Positions 33,372-42,184 of a stretch of 64,000 bases of DNA are shown in pieces. The position numbers and the translations under genes are program-made. Every line of letters begins with the position of its first letter. The stretch's first letter is position 1. Origin of the DNA: Cadophora sp. MPI-SDFR-AT-0126 (Eukaryota; Ascomycota; Leotiomycetes; Helotiales; Ploettnerulaceae); assembly GCA_020747065.1 (NCBI GenBank), contig JAGMVK010000006.1:682001-746000 (forward strand), given 5' to 3'. The notes beneath the pieces are model-generated. The model saw only the letters and a program-made list of their open reading frames with translations. It was not told the DNA's origin and did no database searches.

Positions 33372-35407
33372 ATGGACTCAAATATTGAGGCATACCAATA
33401 CCAGCCCATCAAGGATGTCGACGGAATTCGCCTGATCCCACTCCAACCATCCCAATCGAAAGACTCGATCGTCCGTTCGAGCTGATCCACACAAGGCTGC
33501 GTACCGTCAAGCAAGATATCTTCGTGCATTACATAGCGCTATCTTACGTTTGGGGCGATGCAACTCAAACCACTCAGATCATGGTCGGGGAGCAGACTCT
33601 GGAGATCACCAAAAGTCTTGACTCGGCCTTGAGACATCTGAGAGATGAGAAAAGAGTCTTGAATGTTTGGGCTGATGGGGTGTGTATCAATCTGTATGAT
33701 GAAGAGGGAGAGAAGGCAAGACAAGTCCAGCAGATGGGCAAGGTATATGAGACAGCGGATCATACGGTTATCTTTTTGGGAGAGTGTGATGCCAAGACCG
33801 AGGAGACGCTGTCTAATGTCATGGCTTCAGTGGAGGACGTTGCTCAGGACTCGGGTCCAACGATAAGTCAAGACGGCAAGCAGGTTGTGCAGGAGCTTCT
33901 TGAGCGGCCATGGTTCACCAAAGTCTAGGTGTACCAGGAGCTCGTCATGTCCCGTGATCCCTAGGTTCAATATGGCCGTGCCCGTTTTCCCTGGAGTTTA
34001 TTTTGCCAATTTACTAGCCGCTTGTATGGAAAGACTGTAAAAGAGAAGTTTCAGGAATCTGAAGGATCGTATAGCTTGGTACACCACTCGGCAGACAAAA
34101 TTGTCACACAGATGGAAAAATCCCGATCGGATTTCCTGGGTGCTAAGCTGATACCAAAAGACATGGTTGACACATCTGACCAGCACGAGCCTGATCCTAT
34201 AACGGCTGGTATAAGTCGAATTCACCGAATAGTTGCGAAACGCGCTGGGTACACGAAACTAATGGAAATGCTGGTTTCGAGAAGAGGCTTTGGTGCGTCC
34301 GATCCTCGTGACGTGGTGTTTAGTATACTGGGGCTTTCCAGCCAGGTCAACATACGCGCGGACTACGGAATTACGACGCCTGAATTATACCGGAACGTAG
34401 CTTGGAACTTCATGGACTCGCTTTGTAGTCTAGAAATTCTCAGTCACGTTGAGGACGTCGATCCTACCGCGCGTATGCCTGGCCTGTCTTCTTAGGCCCC
34501 GGACTGGACTATTGTTCGTCAACCTCGTCGGCGCATTCGCATCATGCCGAAAACTTGTGATTATAGTTATGTTTCAACGATATCTGGGCCAAAGAAGTAC
34601 GATGAAAATAGTCGTCCATTTCATGCGACCAGATTACCCACCGAACTCAACTCGCTTTGCTTCAAAGTATGTCGGATTTCTAGCGTCCGACAACTCAGTC
34701 CCACCATTGAAAACCTTGGTGCCGAAAGTTTCTTTAAGCATTGTTCGGTGCAGAGGTCACGTAAACCAATGGATATACTAGATTACGAACCAACTTCCAA
34801 GGTCGCTTGGGATGAGAAATACTACGATTGGTGGAGGACATGGCTGGGGGCCAGAACAATCGATTCTTCTTTCGAACCTTCTGTCAATGCAAACAATTCT
34901 TCGACAAGAAACATCATTCTGCCTGCAGTCGGATCTTTGAGCCAATCATCTAAATCGCAGTCGTACGAACAGCCTATCGATATTTCTGGGCTCAACAGTC
35001 GCCCAATGGAATCAAAAGTAATACAATCTCTTGTCAAAAGGCTACAACAGCCTTACCTGCCAAGCATTCTTGATGGTAGGAAGCTAGCAAGGTTAGATAA
35101 TGACCAACTAGCGGCAGTGCCGTCGTCGACAAAGATAGGAGGCCATATATATCTCTTGTACACTTACCCAGTGCCTTTCGTCTTACGGAAGGTTTCGAGG
35201 GATCTGGCAGAACTGGAGAGAGGAGTCGCTCAATTTCAAAAGAATATTGCCAATACTTCAAAGGAGAAGGAGCTCCGTGTCGTCCATTCTAATCTCATTG
35301 GAGAATGTTATGTGGATGGATGGATGCATGAGGATTATCGCATCGGGGAATCTCGACCTCGCCTTGTTATACCTGAAGAATATAATAAGCAGGTCGTCAT
35401 TAGCTGA
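33372..35407 (+). pseudogene. HET-domain protein, decayed
   Basis: The translation is clearly a HET-domain protein: an N-terminal LIPLQPSQSKDSIVR segment, then IALSYVWGDA, NVWADGVCINLYDEEGEKA, RQVQQMGKVYETADHTVIFL, ASDPRDVVFSILGL, APDWTI and a C-terminal GECYVDGWMHEDYRIG. The frame is broken four times. At about 33477 one base is missing, at the codon where the family has the Cys of its I-x-C-x-L motif. In-frame TAG codons occur at 33926-33928, 33962-33964 and 34493-34495, each where the family has a conserved Trp (VW-VYQE, DPW, S-W-x-PDW). TGG to TAG is the change produced by CpA to TpA mutation on the other strand, as in RIP. No introns explain the stops. The intact family mediates vegetative incompatibility or other nonself-triggered cell death. 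An intact paralogue lies at 56038-58182. Confidence 0.88.
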
Positions 35408-35634
35408 GTATAGACAGAATCTGATCCTGTATATGAAAGGGCCTTGTATCAAATTCTCGCTGTCCAATCGTAGACTGTCTATTCATTCAAATCCAGCTAT
35501 CGAGATATCCATCAAGTTTTTTCATGTATACTTCAAGTCGAAGAAAAACGCCGTCTAGCCATACGCCAATCCCATAAACCCTCTACCCAAAATGCGATCC
35601 TCAATTTCCTACGCTCCGAATCAATCTGACAAGT

Positions 35635-36176
35635 CTAAGTGCGAGCACCTTGAGCTCCGTTGGCCTTGCAGTAAGCAGTAATCTGTCACACCTGAGTCAG
35701 CTATCTGTTCTTGAAACATTTCAACCAACTGGGACGGATTCTCACCTCCTTGCCTCCAATGCTTCCAGCTGCAGAGTTACAGAATGGGATATCGTTGGCT
35801 GTGGTCTACAGAAACAATCAGTAACCCTTTCTAAGGTCGGTTGGTCGTTCAAGCATACCATCTTGCAATCGCCGCAAGTCTCCCAGTAATCCAAACCTGT
35901 TTGGCCTTGGTTGCGGAGGAGGTAGTCGTTGCAGGATTTCTCAGTTGCGGCTGCGTTGTAGATGAACTAAGGTGCATTGATAAGTGCTTGAATCTAAACC
36001 TATGGGTAATAGGTCAACTTACTCCTCCTTCCGCATCATCGACACAGATTGCATTATAATGGGTATCAGCAATTACACTGGATTTGATGTTAATTCTGGT
36101 GACAGATTCTCATTCAGGGGAGAATAGCTTACCCAGCCGCGAACGCGACGGCGACGAGGAGAGTAGAGAACTGCAT
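35635..36176 (-). CDS. small secreted protein with six cysteines
   Basis: Five exons (36133-36176, 36023-36077, 35859-35966, 35746-35805, 35635-35682) total 315 nt, 104 aa. A signal peptide is seen at residues 1-18 (FSTLLVAVAFAAGVIA). The mature part has Cys at 26, 45, 64, 67, 78 and 94, an even number that could form three disulfides, with a CGDC pair. It is rich in Asn, Gly and Ala and has no recognised domain. All four introns are GT-AG with in-frame joins. Size, secretion signal and Cys content are those of apoplastic effector-like or antimicrobial small secreted proteins, but function is not shown. The start ATG 36176 follows a TATA box by about 120 bp. Confidence 0.82.
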
Positions 36177-36294
36177 TGTGAAAATGTAAATGAATGTCTG
36201 AAACAACTGTAAAGATTGTCCAAGTTGTCCGTGAAGGTATTAAAGAGAGCGTGTTGAGATGGGTGACGAGCACTTCATCCGGGAGCAGCTGCAG

Positions 36295-36302
36295 CCTTAT
36301 AT
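36295..36302 (-). promoter_or_regulatory. TATA box of the six-cysteine secreted protein gene
   Basis: TATAAGG is read on the minus strand about 120 bp before the ATG at 36176, a typical distance for a strongly regulated fungal gene. Confidence 0.4.
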
Positions 36303-37331
36303 CATTCCAGCAAGTGTATCAGGATGCCTACACTCGCTCTTCGGGAACACCGACAACAATCCACCGACGCGACATGGAAACACGAAACTCCGCATAGCAG
36401 CAATTTATTAATTGTCTTGTCCCAAGGATTCCCCTCAGTGCCCTACGAGTCACCAAGCCAGCACCGCCATGACCAGATATCAACCTGACGCAAGGGATCG
36501 CCAAGTGCAAAGGTCACTAAAGAGGACTCAGCCCTCTTCCCATTCTCCACACATACCCATCTCTCCACGAAACTCATTTAAAAATTACTGTTCTGGACAT
36601 GCGCGTCTGCTGCTAACCCAGCTACCCGTGTTTTGAAACCTAAGCGAAGGTTTATTTTGCCCCTGGGAGCTTGTCCCGACTACATGCCGACTTCGACCCG
36701 TGGGTTGCCGATGGGACCGGCACCTCCTTATCAAGGATAAGAGTTTCATGCATTGTGAAGCGACTCATGCGAAGGCATGGAGATCCTGAGCTTGACCGCA
36801 TATGACATAAATTGTGGGGAGGGCGTGAACTTTCTTAAGGTGTTGATATAACGGGCTTGCCGAAATCGATGCGGGAGCACGCACGGTCCATTCAGCCCTT
36901 TGACCACACCTTGTTGTCTTTGCATGAATCTTCACCCTGTCAGCTTCTCGTTTCAAGATCTAGATCTCGTAGAGATAGTGTTGTTGTAGGCTTAGATCTG
37001 CTAATAATGCATGAATTATGTTTCTGGAAGTTTCCACATTTGGGAACTTGTGGCTATGTTGACGGTCTAGGAAACCCCTTTATCGATTATACGAACGCAA
37101 AGGTCACTTTCTGCCCCTCGAGGTTCATCCGAAAGCTGTCGAGCAAGTTTCTTGTAGATTCGATCGTCATGGTTTAGGAACTAACCTCTTCTTTTGATGG
37201 ACTCAACACGTCGGTCCTTCGGTCCTAACACTTATCCGAGAAGCCCACTCCTCAAATCGCCAAGTCCTGCTTGCTCTTTCGAGAAATTGTGGAATCTCAC
37301 CTTGCGTAGGCATCTGAGCTATAGTCTTGAG

Positions 37332-37338
37332 TATATAG
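37332..37338 (+). promoter_or_regulatory. TATA box of the 243-aa secreted protein gene
   Basis: TATATAG lies about 155 bp upstream of the ATG at 37492 and is followed by a CT-rich leader (TCTCAACTCTTCATCTC), the common layout of highly expressed filamentous-fungal genes. Confidence 0.5.
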
Positions 37339-37491
37339 AGAGGTGTTAATCCGACTTCTCAACTCTTCATCTCAGCATCTCGCCTCAAGATCCTAATCAC
37401 CATCACACTCCTTCATTCTTTCTCAGAATAATCCACACTCATTTACTTGAGCAGTCACTCACTCGATTCGATATTTGTTCAACCTTTCAGA

Positions 37492-38223
37492 ATGTTCTCT
37501 TCCAGCATTGTCTCCCTCATCATGGCCGCTGGCCTCGCCTCCGCAGCCGTGGTTCCCCGAACTCTCAACCCAGATGAGATCATCGTCTATGGTGAAGGCC
37601 GCGTCGAAATCATGAACAAGACCGCATTTACAGCCCTTCAAAGCGGTGCCACCATCGGCAGACCAGCACCCATCCACCCAGATCTCGTCTCCGGCTCCGG
37701 TTCTACCAACACCACTTCCTCAGCGTCAATCCTCAACAAGCGATGCGACAGCATCACTGTCTTCACACCCAACCCAGTTCAAACATTCCTCGACTGGGAC
37801 GTTCTCATGTCCTCCGTCATCCACGCAACAGGAGATTCAGCAACCGTATCCGTCACACAAGGTTATTCCATCGCCAACTCCGTGACCGTAACAGCTGGAC
37901 TATCCGCCGCCATCCCCGAGACCTTCCTCACAGCGTCATTCGGAATCAGCTACGCAGAGACATGGACATCCACATACTCCGCTGCTTACACGTTTGGCGT
38001 TCCAGACGGAAAGTATGGCGCCGTTGTCAGCAACCCATGGGCGACAAGACACAGCGGCTTTGTTGACACTGGATGTGTTGGCTCTGCTAGCCGTGCCTAT
38101 TACCAGGGAGACTCGTACACTAGCAAGGCGTCTGGTGGACTTTCTTGGGTTGATGGTACGATCAGTCTTTGCACTGGCGATGAGTTCCCTTTGAAGAGAT
38201 GCTTGGGTGAGGGGACTTTGTAG
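37492..38223 (+). CDS. secreted protein with pro-region, effector-like
   Basis: A single exon encodes 243 aa. The ATG at 37492 is preferred over an in-frame upstream extension because it starts a clean signal peptide (SSSIVSLIMAAGLASAAVV, residues 3-21). A pro-region of about 60 residues ends in NKR at 82-84, a Kex2-type site directly before Cys85. The mature part is rich in Ser, Thr, Val and Tyr with alternating beta-like pattern (VTQGYSIANSVTVTAGLSAA, FGISYAETWTSTYSAAYTFG), ending with a Cys pair (SLCTGDEFPLKRC). It resembles secreted fungal proteins annotated as Celp0028-like effectors; this assignment is from memory of sequence style and is moderate. The alternating pattern is also like lectin or pore-forming beta proteins. 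No catalytic motif is seen. Confidence 0.82.
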   Translation: MFSSSIVSLIMAAGLASAAVVPRTLNPDEIIVYGEGRVEIMNKTAFTALQSGATIGRPAPIHPDLVSGSGSTNTTSSASILNKRCDSITVFTPNPVQTFLDWDVLMSSVIHATGDSATVSVTQGYSIANSVTVTAGLSAAIPETFLTASFGISYAETWTSTYSAAYTFGVPDGKYGAVVSNPWATRHSGFVDTGCVGSASRAYYQGDSYTSKASGGLSWVDGTISLCTGDEFPLKRCLGEGTL

Positions 38224-38676
38224 ATGAGATGAAGTGTGGTTTCACTATTTTCTTAGTTTCTTTGGTATAGACATTTTTGGAGTTGGGAAGGATAGAAGGG
38301 CAGGGTTCTATAGATGGGGCCGACAGGCTGGATTGGGATCAATAACACATAGTGTTTGTTCAACTTATCACGATCAATGCGCGTTGTGATATTGAAAGAA
38401 TACTGAAATCAAATTTTCGTATCTCGACACATTCATTGCTAGCTAATTCCATTCTTGCCTTTACAATGCTTATCACCGATACACTTCCCAATCTCCTGAC
38501 ATCAAAGTGATGGTAATTTTGGTCTTTTTCACTTTCTCACATTATGCCTATTACAATTATACAATCTATATACACAACACTCGAAATCATTTTATCTAGC
38601 CTGAACACACATGCCGGCTATGAAGCATCAAAACACTCCTCGCATCCTTTGTGGTTGCACTTTCTACACATCTCGC
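38224..38676. other. intergenic between converging genes, nothing recognised
   Basis: About 450 bp of AT-rich sequence between the 3' ends of two convergent genes, probably both 3' UTRs. Confidence 0.5.
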
Positions 38677-39013
38677 TCAAGTCCTTTGCATCTTTCTGTT
38701 CGAAGCACTGATTCCGTTAGATACACTCCGATACACAAGAAACACATTAAAAATTACTTTACAGCAAATCCAATCGCAGCAAACAATCTTAATATCGCTA
38801 GGTTCTGTATCGATGCACTGAGCACAACTCGGGTGTTTGCAGGCAGAGCAGGACTCGTTGTTGCGAAAGTACTTGCCCGTACCGTTGAATTTGTCGCACT
38901 GAATTGAGTGTCAGCTTTCCATTTCATGCAAAAATTGATACGATATAGCAGCTTACTTTGCAACAAACCCAAACGTACGGAAAATCGTCTGATGATTTCT
39001 TAGCGGTGCCCAT
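38677..39013 (-). CDS. small Cys-rich zinc-ribbon-like protein
   Basis: Two exons (38957-39013, 38677-38898; intron 58 nt) encode 92 aa without a signal peptide. The core reads W-V-C-C-K then (after the intron) C-D-K, and further on C-S-A-C-K-H-P-S-C-A-Q-C, i.e. W-x-C-C-x-C ... C-x2-C-x-H-x2-C-x2-C. This looks like a metal-binding ribbon or treble-clef module found in many small fungal proteins of unknown role. A second Cys cluster (VCCDWICCK) follows. The C-terminal 45 residues are less certain. It is probably intracellular. A related, apparently damaged copy lies about 370 bp upstream on the same strand with its intron at the same place. Confidence 0.68.
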
Positions 39014-39384
39014 GGCAGGATAACAGAATTCAATTGACATACGTTACTTCATTTATTAGCACAAGTAAGGCCCCACAGCTGTCCATTAAATCGAGATTTT
39101 CGAGTACAAAGGCCCTCGCACCTCTACAGCCGTGTGTCATTTCTTTGTCGGGGGTGCGGCTTTGTTTGGGTGGCTCATTCGCAGACTCGCTTAAGCGAGC
39201 GAGTATAACTGAACAGAGTCACAAAAGGAGGCGAAGCAAGGCTGAATCGAACTGACTCAACTTGACGAGGTACTACCATTATCGATTGGGATCCAATTCT
39301 TCTACTCAATTCGGCCACCGAATGTGCCTTTGATCAGTGCACTGCCCTGTTTTGCGCCTGTGGTTACCGTCAGAGGCACCAGAA

Positions 39385-39640
39385 CTAAGCGAACATCTTC
39401 TGCGCCATTGCACGTCCCGAGTTCTCGAAGGTGAGTTGGCAGTTATCGCATTCCAAGTGGCCGCAGCTCGAACCGCCTGACGTTGTGTCTTGATGTCCCT
39501 CTCTGTCAGTGCTGTTGGTGAGCATGCACTGCATTTCATTAGCTTAAGGATCCCGTCACGGGGAAAGGATTACTTTGCAGTAGCGCCAACTGACGGGCTT
39601 GATGACGATTTTTGATAGAATTCTTGACTTCAAATACCTG
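39385..39640 (-). pseudogene. decayed paralogue of the zinc-ribbon-like gene
   Basis: A segment ending W-R-Y-C-K (codon AAA at 39574-39576) is followed by a 45-nt GT-AG intron and an exon 39385-39528 starting Cys-Met and containing SSCGHLECDNCQ, then a stop. The arrangement and the intron position after the Lys codon match the neighbour at 38677-39013. One Cys of the W-x-C-C motif is Tyr, the first Cys of the C-x2-C is absent, and no in-frame ATG or acceptable upstream exon was found. It could instead be a gene with an unseen first exon in 39644-39859. Confidence 0.5.
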
Positions 39641-40426
39641 AACTTACACGTATTCTATGATCTGTGAGATCTGTGCTGTCTTGCCGGAAGCTCGTTCGAG
39701 ATGGGGAGCGTAGAAGCTGTTACATTTGTTGGGTCTGGATGGCAGACTCCATGAGGAACGAACCTGCTCTGTTTGTTTATATACCTGTACGACTTCCAAG
39801 AATATACACGAAGCGATGGGAAGTCCTGAGGTGAGTGGATCATTGTGTCTACTTCCCATTCACCTCCAGGTTTAGCTATAATTAATGTCTTTCAACGGAG
39901 TCAACCGACTTTTGTCCAGCTTCGTGCATAAAGATCGCTTAACTTAGATCGAAAAAAAACGGCCAGTCGACTCTCCAGTTGCCCTGAGCTCCATATCCAA
40001 ACGGAAATTTGCTTTAATAAGACTGGTAACAGGCTTTCCACTCGTATTTGGCAAGCCATTGACTCAAGAACTTCTTACCACAGAACCTAAGATAAATCGT
40101 GGCCCGTCTCAATCTCATCTTCAAAACAATTTCGAACTTTTTGCTTTGTATATCCAGATGCTTTATTCTTCTCCAAGATTCAAGCAACTTCTTAAATCTT
40201 GTGAGGGGTAATTTAATGCAGGTGCGGGGTACTCCATGTTGTACGCCGTGGGGCATCCCCAAGCCCCACATGCCCCCCAAAGTTGTGTTGCCTCTTCTCA
40301 AAATATAATTTACGACGAGAAAGCTGTGCTACTTTAGCATCATGCTGTGGAGCAAGGAGAAATTTCTTCTCTTTTAGATTCTGGACAATCCGACACATTC
40401 GATATCGATGACAGAAGCTATACAGT
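39641..40426. other. intergenic, nothing certain
   Basis: A minus-strand frame of 71 codons at 39644-39859 could be an upstream exon of the damaged zinc-ribbon-like copy, but no valid splice joins them. Otherwise there are only short frames. Confidence 0.4.
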
Positions 40427-41295
40427 ATGGCAGACCTCACTCTGGACGGACCTGGAATCATCTACGTTACCTCGAAAATTGTCCGAGCCGACGTACTGGA
40501 CGAAGAGACGTACATCAAATGGTATGAGGAAGATCATATCCCGGATATCCTCGACAAGACACCGATCAAGTCTGCCCTTCGATTTAGGAACATCAATTCC
40601 GAAGCCGACAGACCGTACTTGTTGATGTATCCCATGGACGATCTAGCAGCTATTCATGGCGACGGCTTCAAGCAGCTGAATGTCATGAGTGATTTTATGC
40701 CGGATAAGGGTGCTCCATATGATTTCGCGGATCTGGACTTTAGGGATTATAAGTTGATTCGGAAATATGATCCACATGGAACAACTGAAGGTAGACAGCC
40801 CAAGTGCGTCACTTAGCACCAAGCTTCTCGCTAATAATCCACAGAGAAAGTAAAGTTTATAGCCACTGGAGGCTTCGAACTAGGCCCGTCATTGACAGAA
40901 CAGGATCTGCATGACTGGTACAATCAAGAAGTGAGTGTCAGCTCACCGGCATGACCCATTTTGACAAATGCTCACAAATCTAGCATCTCGAACGACTCTC
41001 CAAAGTCCCAGGCTATCTCCGCACAACAAGGTACAGACTAATGCATCATTCAACCAACGCAGACACCAGAGTGATGATGGGGCTGGCAAGCAAAGCCGAC
41101 GTTCCAGCACAGGAGAGAGACGAACCGCCAACTTGGCATGCGATTCATGAATTTGATGGAGACTTTGACATGAATGCGATGAAGGAAACGATTGATACTG
41201 AATGGACGAAGAAAATTTTCAGCGGTACGACGAAGCAAGAATACAATGTCTATAGACATGTGAAGAGTTATGGAGATGGAGAGTTCTTTCGCTGA
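40427..41295 (+). CDS. two-domain EthD-like (dimeric alpha-beta barrel) protein
   Basis: Three exons (40427-40790, 40845-40930, 40984-41295; introns 54 and 53 nt) encode 253 aa. Two similar halves are visible. The first has GIIYVTSKIVRADVLDEETY then WYEEDHIPDIL and ALRFRNIN (about 9-56). The second has KFIATGGFELGPSLTEQDLH then WYNQEHLERLSKVPGYLRTT (about 124-170). Each matches the ferredoxin-like EthD/dimeric barrel pattern of a strand, a WY-x2-EH helix and a further strand. Single-domain EthD-like proteins dimerise, so a tandem would fold on itself. Known relatives include ethyl tert-butyl ether degradation EthD and polyketide dehydratase or decarboxylase-type enzymes; the reaction here is unknown. 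Cytosolic. The first splice choice (donor after GAA-G) restores the second domain in frame. Confidence 0.82.
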
Positions 41296-42184
41296 AAAGC
41301 TCCATGCGAAGTGAGAAAGTTGAGGAAGCGGAATATGTCTAAGAGGAGCAAAGGATGGAAAACATCATTTGAGTATTCGGAGTCTCGACATATGAAGTGA
41401 TTGACACAATCATACCGTCATCTTAACTTCTTTTTAGCCAGTAACTGATCTTGGCTTCAAAACCAATAATTTAAAGAATAAACAGTTTGGGGTAGAATTT
41501 TGAGTTCCTTTCACATAACAAAATTGCCTGATTTATAACAAATGGGGAGCAATAATACATATCAACGGCAGACGTAGCTGCGCTGTGTCGATCTCGGCTT
41601 AAATCAAGCACTCGCCAAGTCGGGGATTTAACAAAGTATACCGACCTCCTCTTTCTGCCCTCACCGAGCTCCATTCCTAAATAAGATGTCACAAAAGTCT
41701 GGTGGATGGAATGACGTTATTCCCATATGGAACGTGATATCGGCAGTGTCGATCCGCATAGCCACACAACGTTGCGCTGCAGGTTTGTAGTCCTGCATAT
41801 AAGAAAATCCGAAGTTTACGTCAAGTCATCTGATTTTCCGCATGCTAACAGTTCGGCCCTTCCCTGCGGAAGACAGCACTGTTGCACGTACAGAACTGCA
41901 ACAGGGTGTTGTTAATGAGGGGTAGCGGGGGTTAGCGGCTTGTCATTGAGATCACCTTCCGGAAGAGCGTATATTTTGCGGAGTTTTATGCGCACCACTT
42001 GAGGAGTATTTTCTGACTGTAGTGCGATCTGCAGAGAATTGACATGTTCCTGCAGCAGGGACAAAGTATATATCGTAAGACCGCCAAATCCTGAACTTGC
42101 TTTTTCTCTCTCTTTTTCGCAACTTTCGTTTTGTTTGGTATCTTCTGCGGTTTTGTTAAGCTGTTTGTTCATCAACTAAGCGAT
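41296..42184. other. intergenic, GH2 upstream region
   Basis: No gene is seen. A TATATAT element at 42067-42073 lies about 110 bp before the GH2 start and is the likely core promoter. Confidence 0.5.
42067..42073 (+). promoter_or_regulatory. TATA-like element of the GH2 gene
   Basis: TATATAT lies about 112 bp upstream of the ATG at 42185. Confidence 0.35.

Larger units (their letters stand above)
36177..37491. other. divergent intergenic region between two secreted-protein genes
   Basis: A 1.3-kb gap between the starts of two secreted-protein genes transcribed away from each other. No gene is seen. Each gene has its own TATA-like element near its start, so shared control is possible but not shown. 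Confidence 0.5.

Noticed and set aside
39644..39859. First exon for the second zinc-ribbon-like copy
   Set aside because: The only in-phase joins need introns of about 25 nt or use non-consensus sites, so it was left as intergenic.
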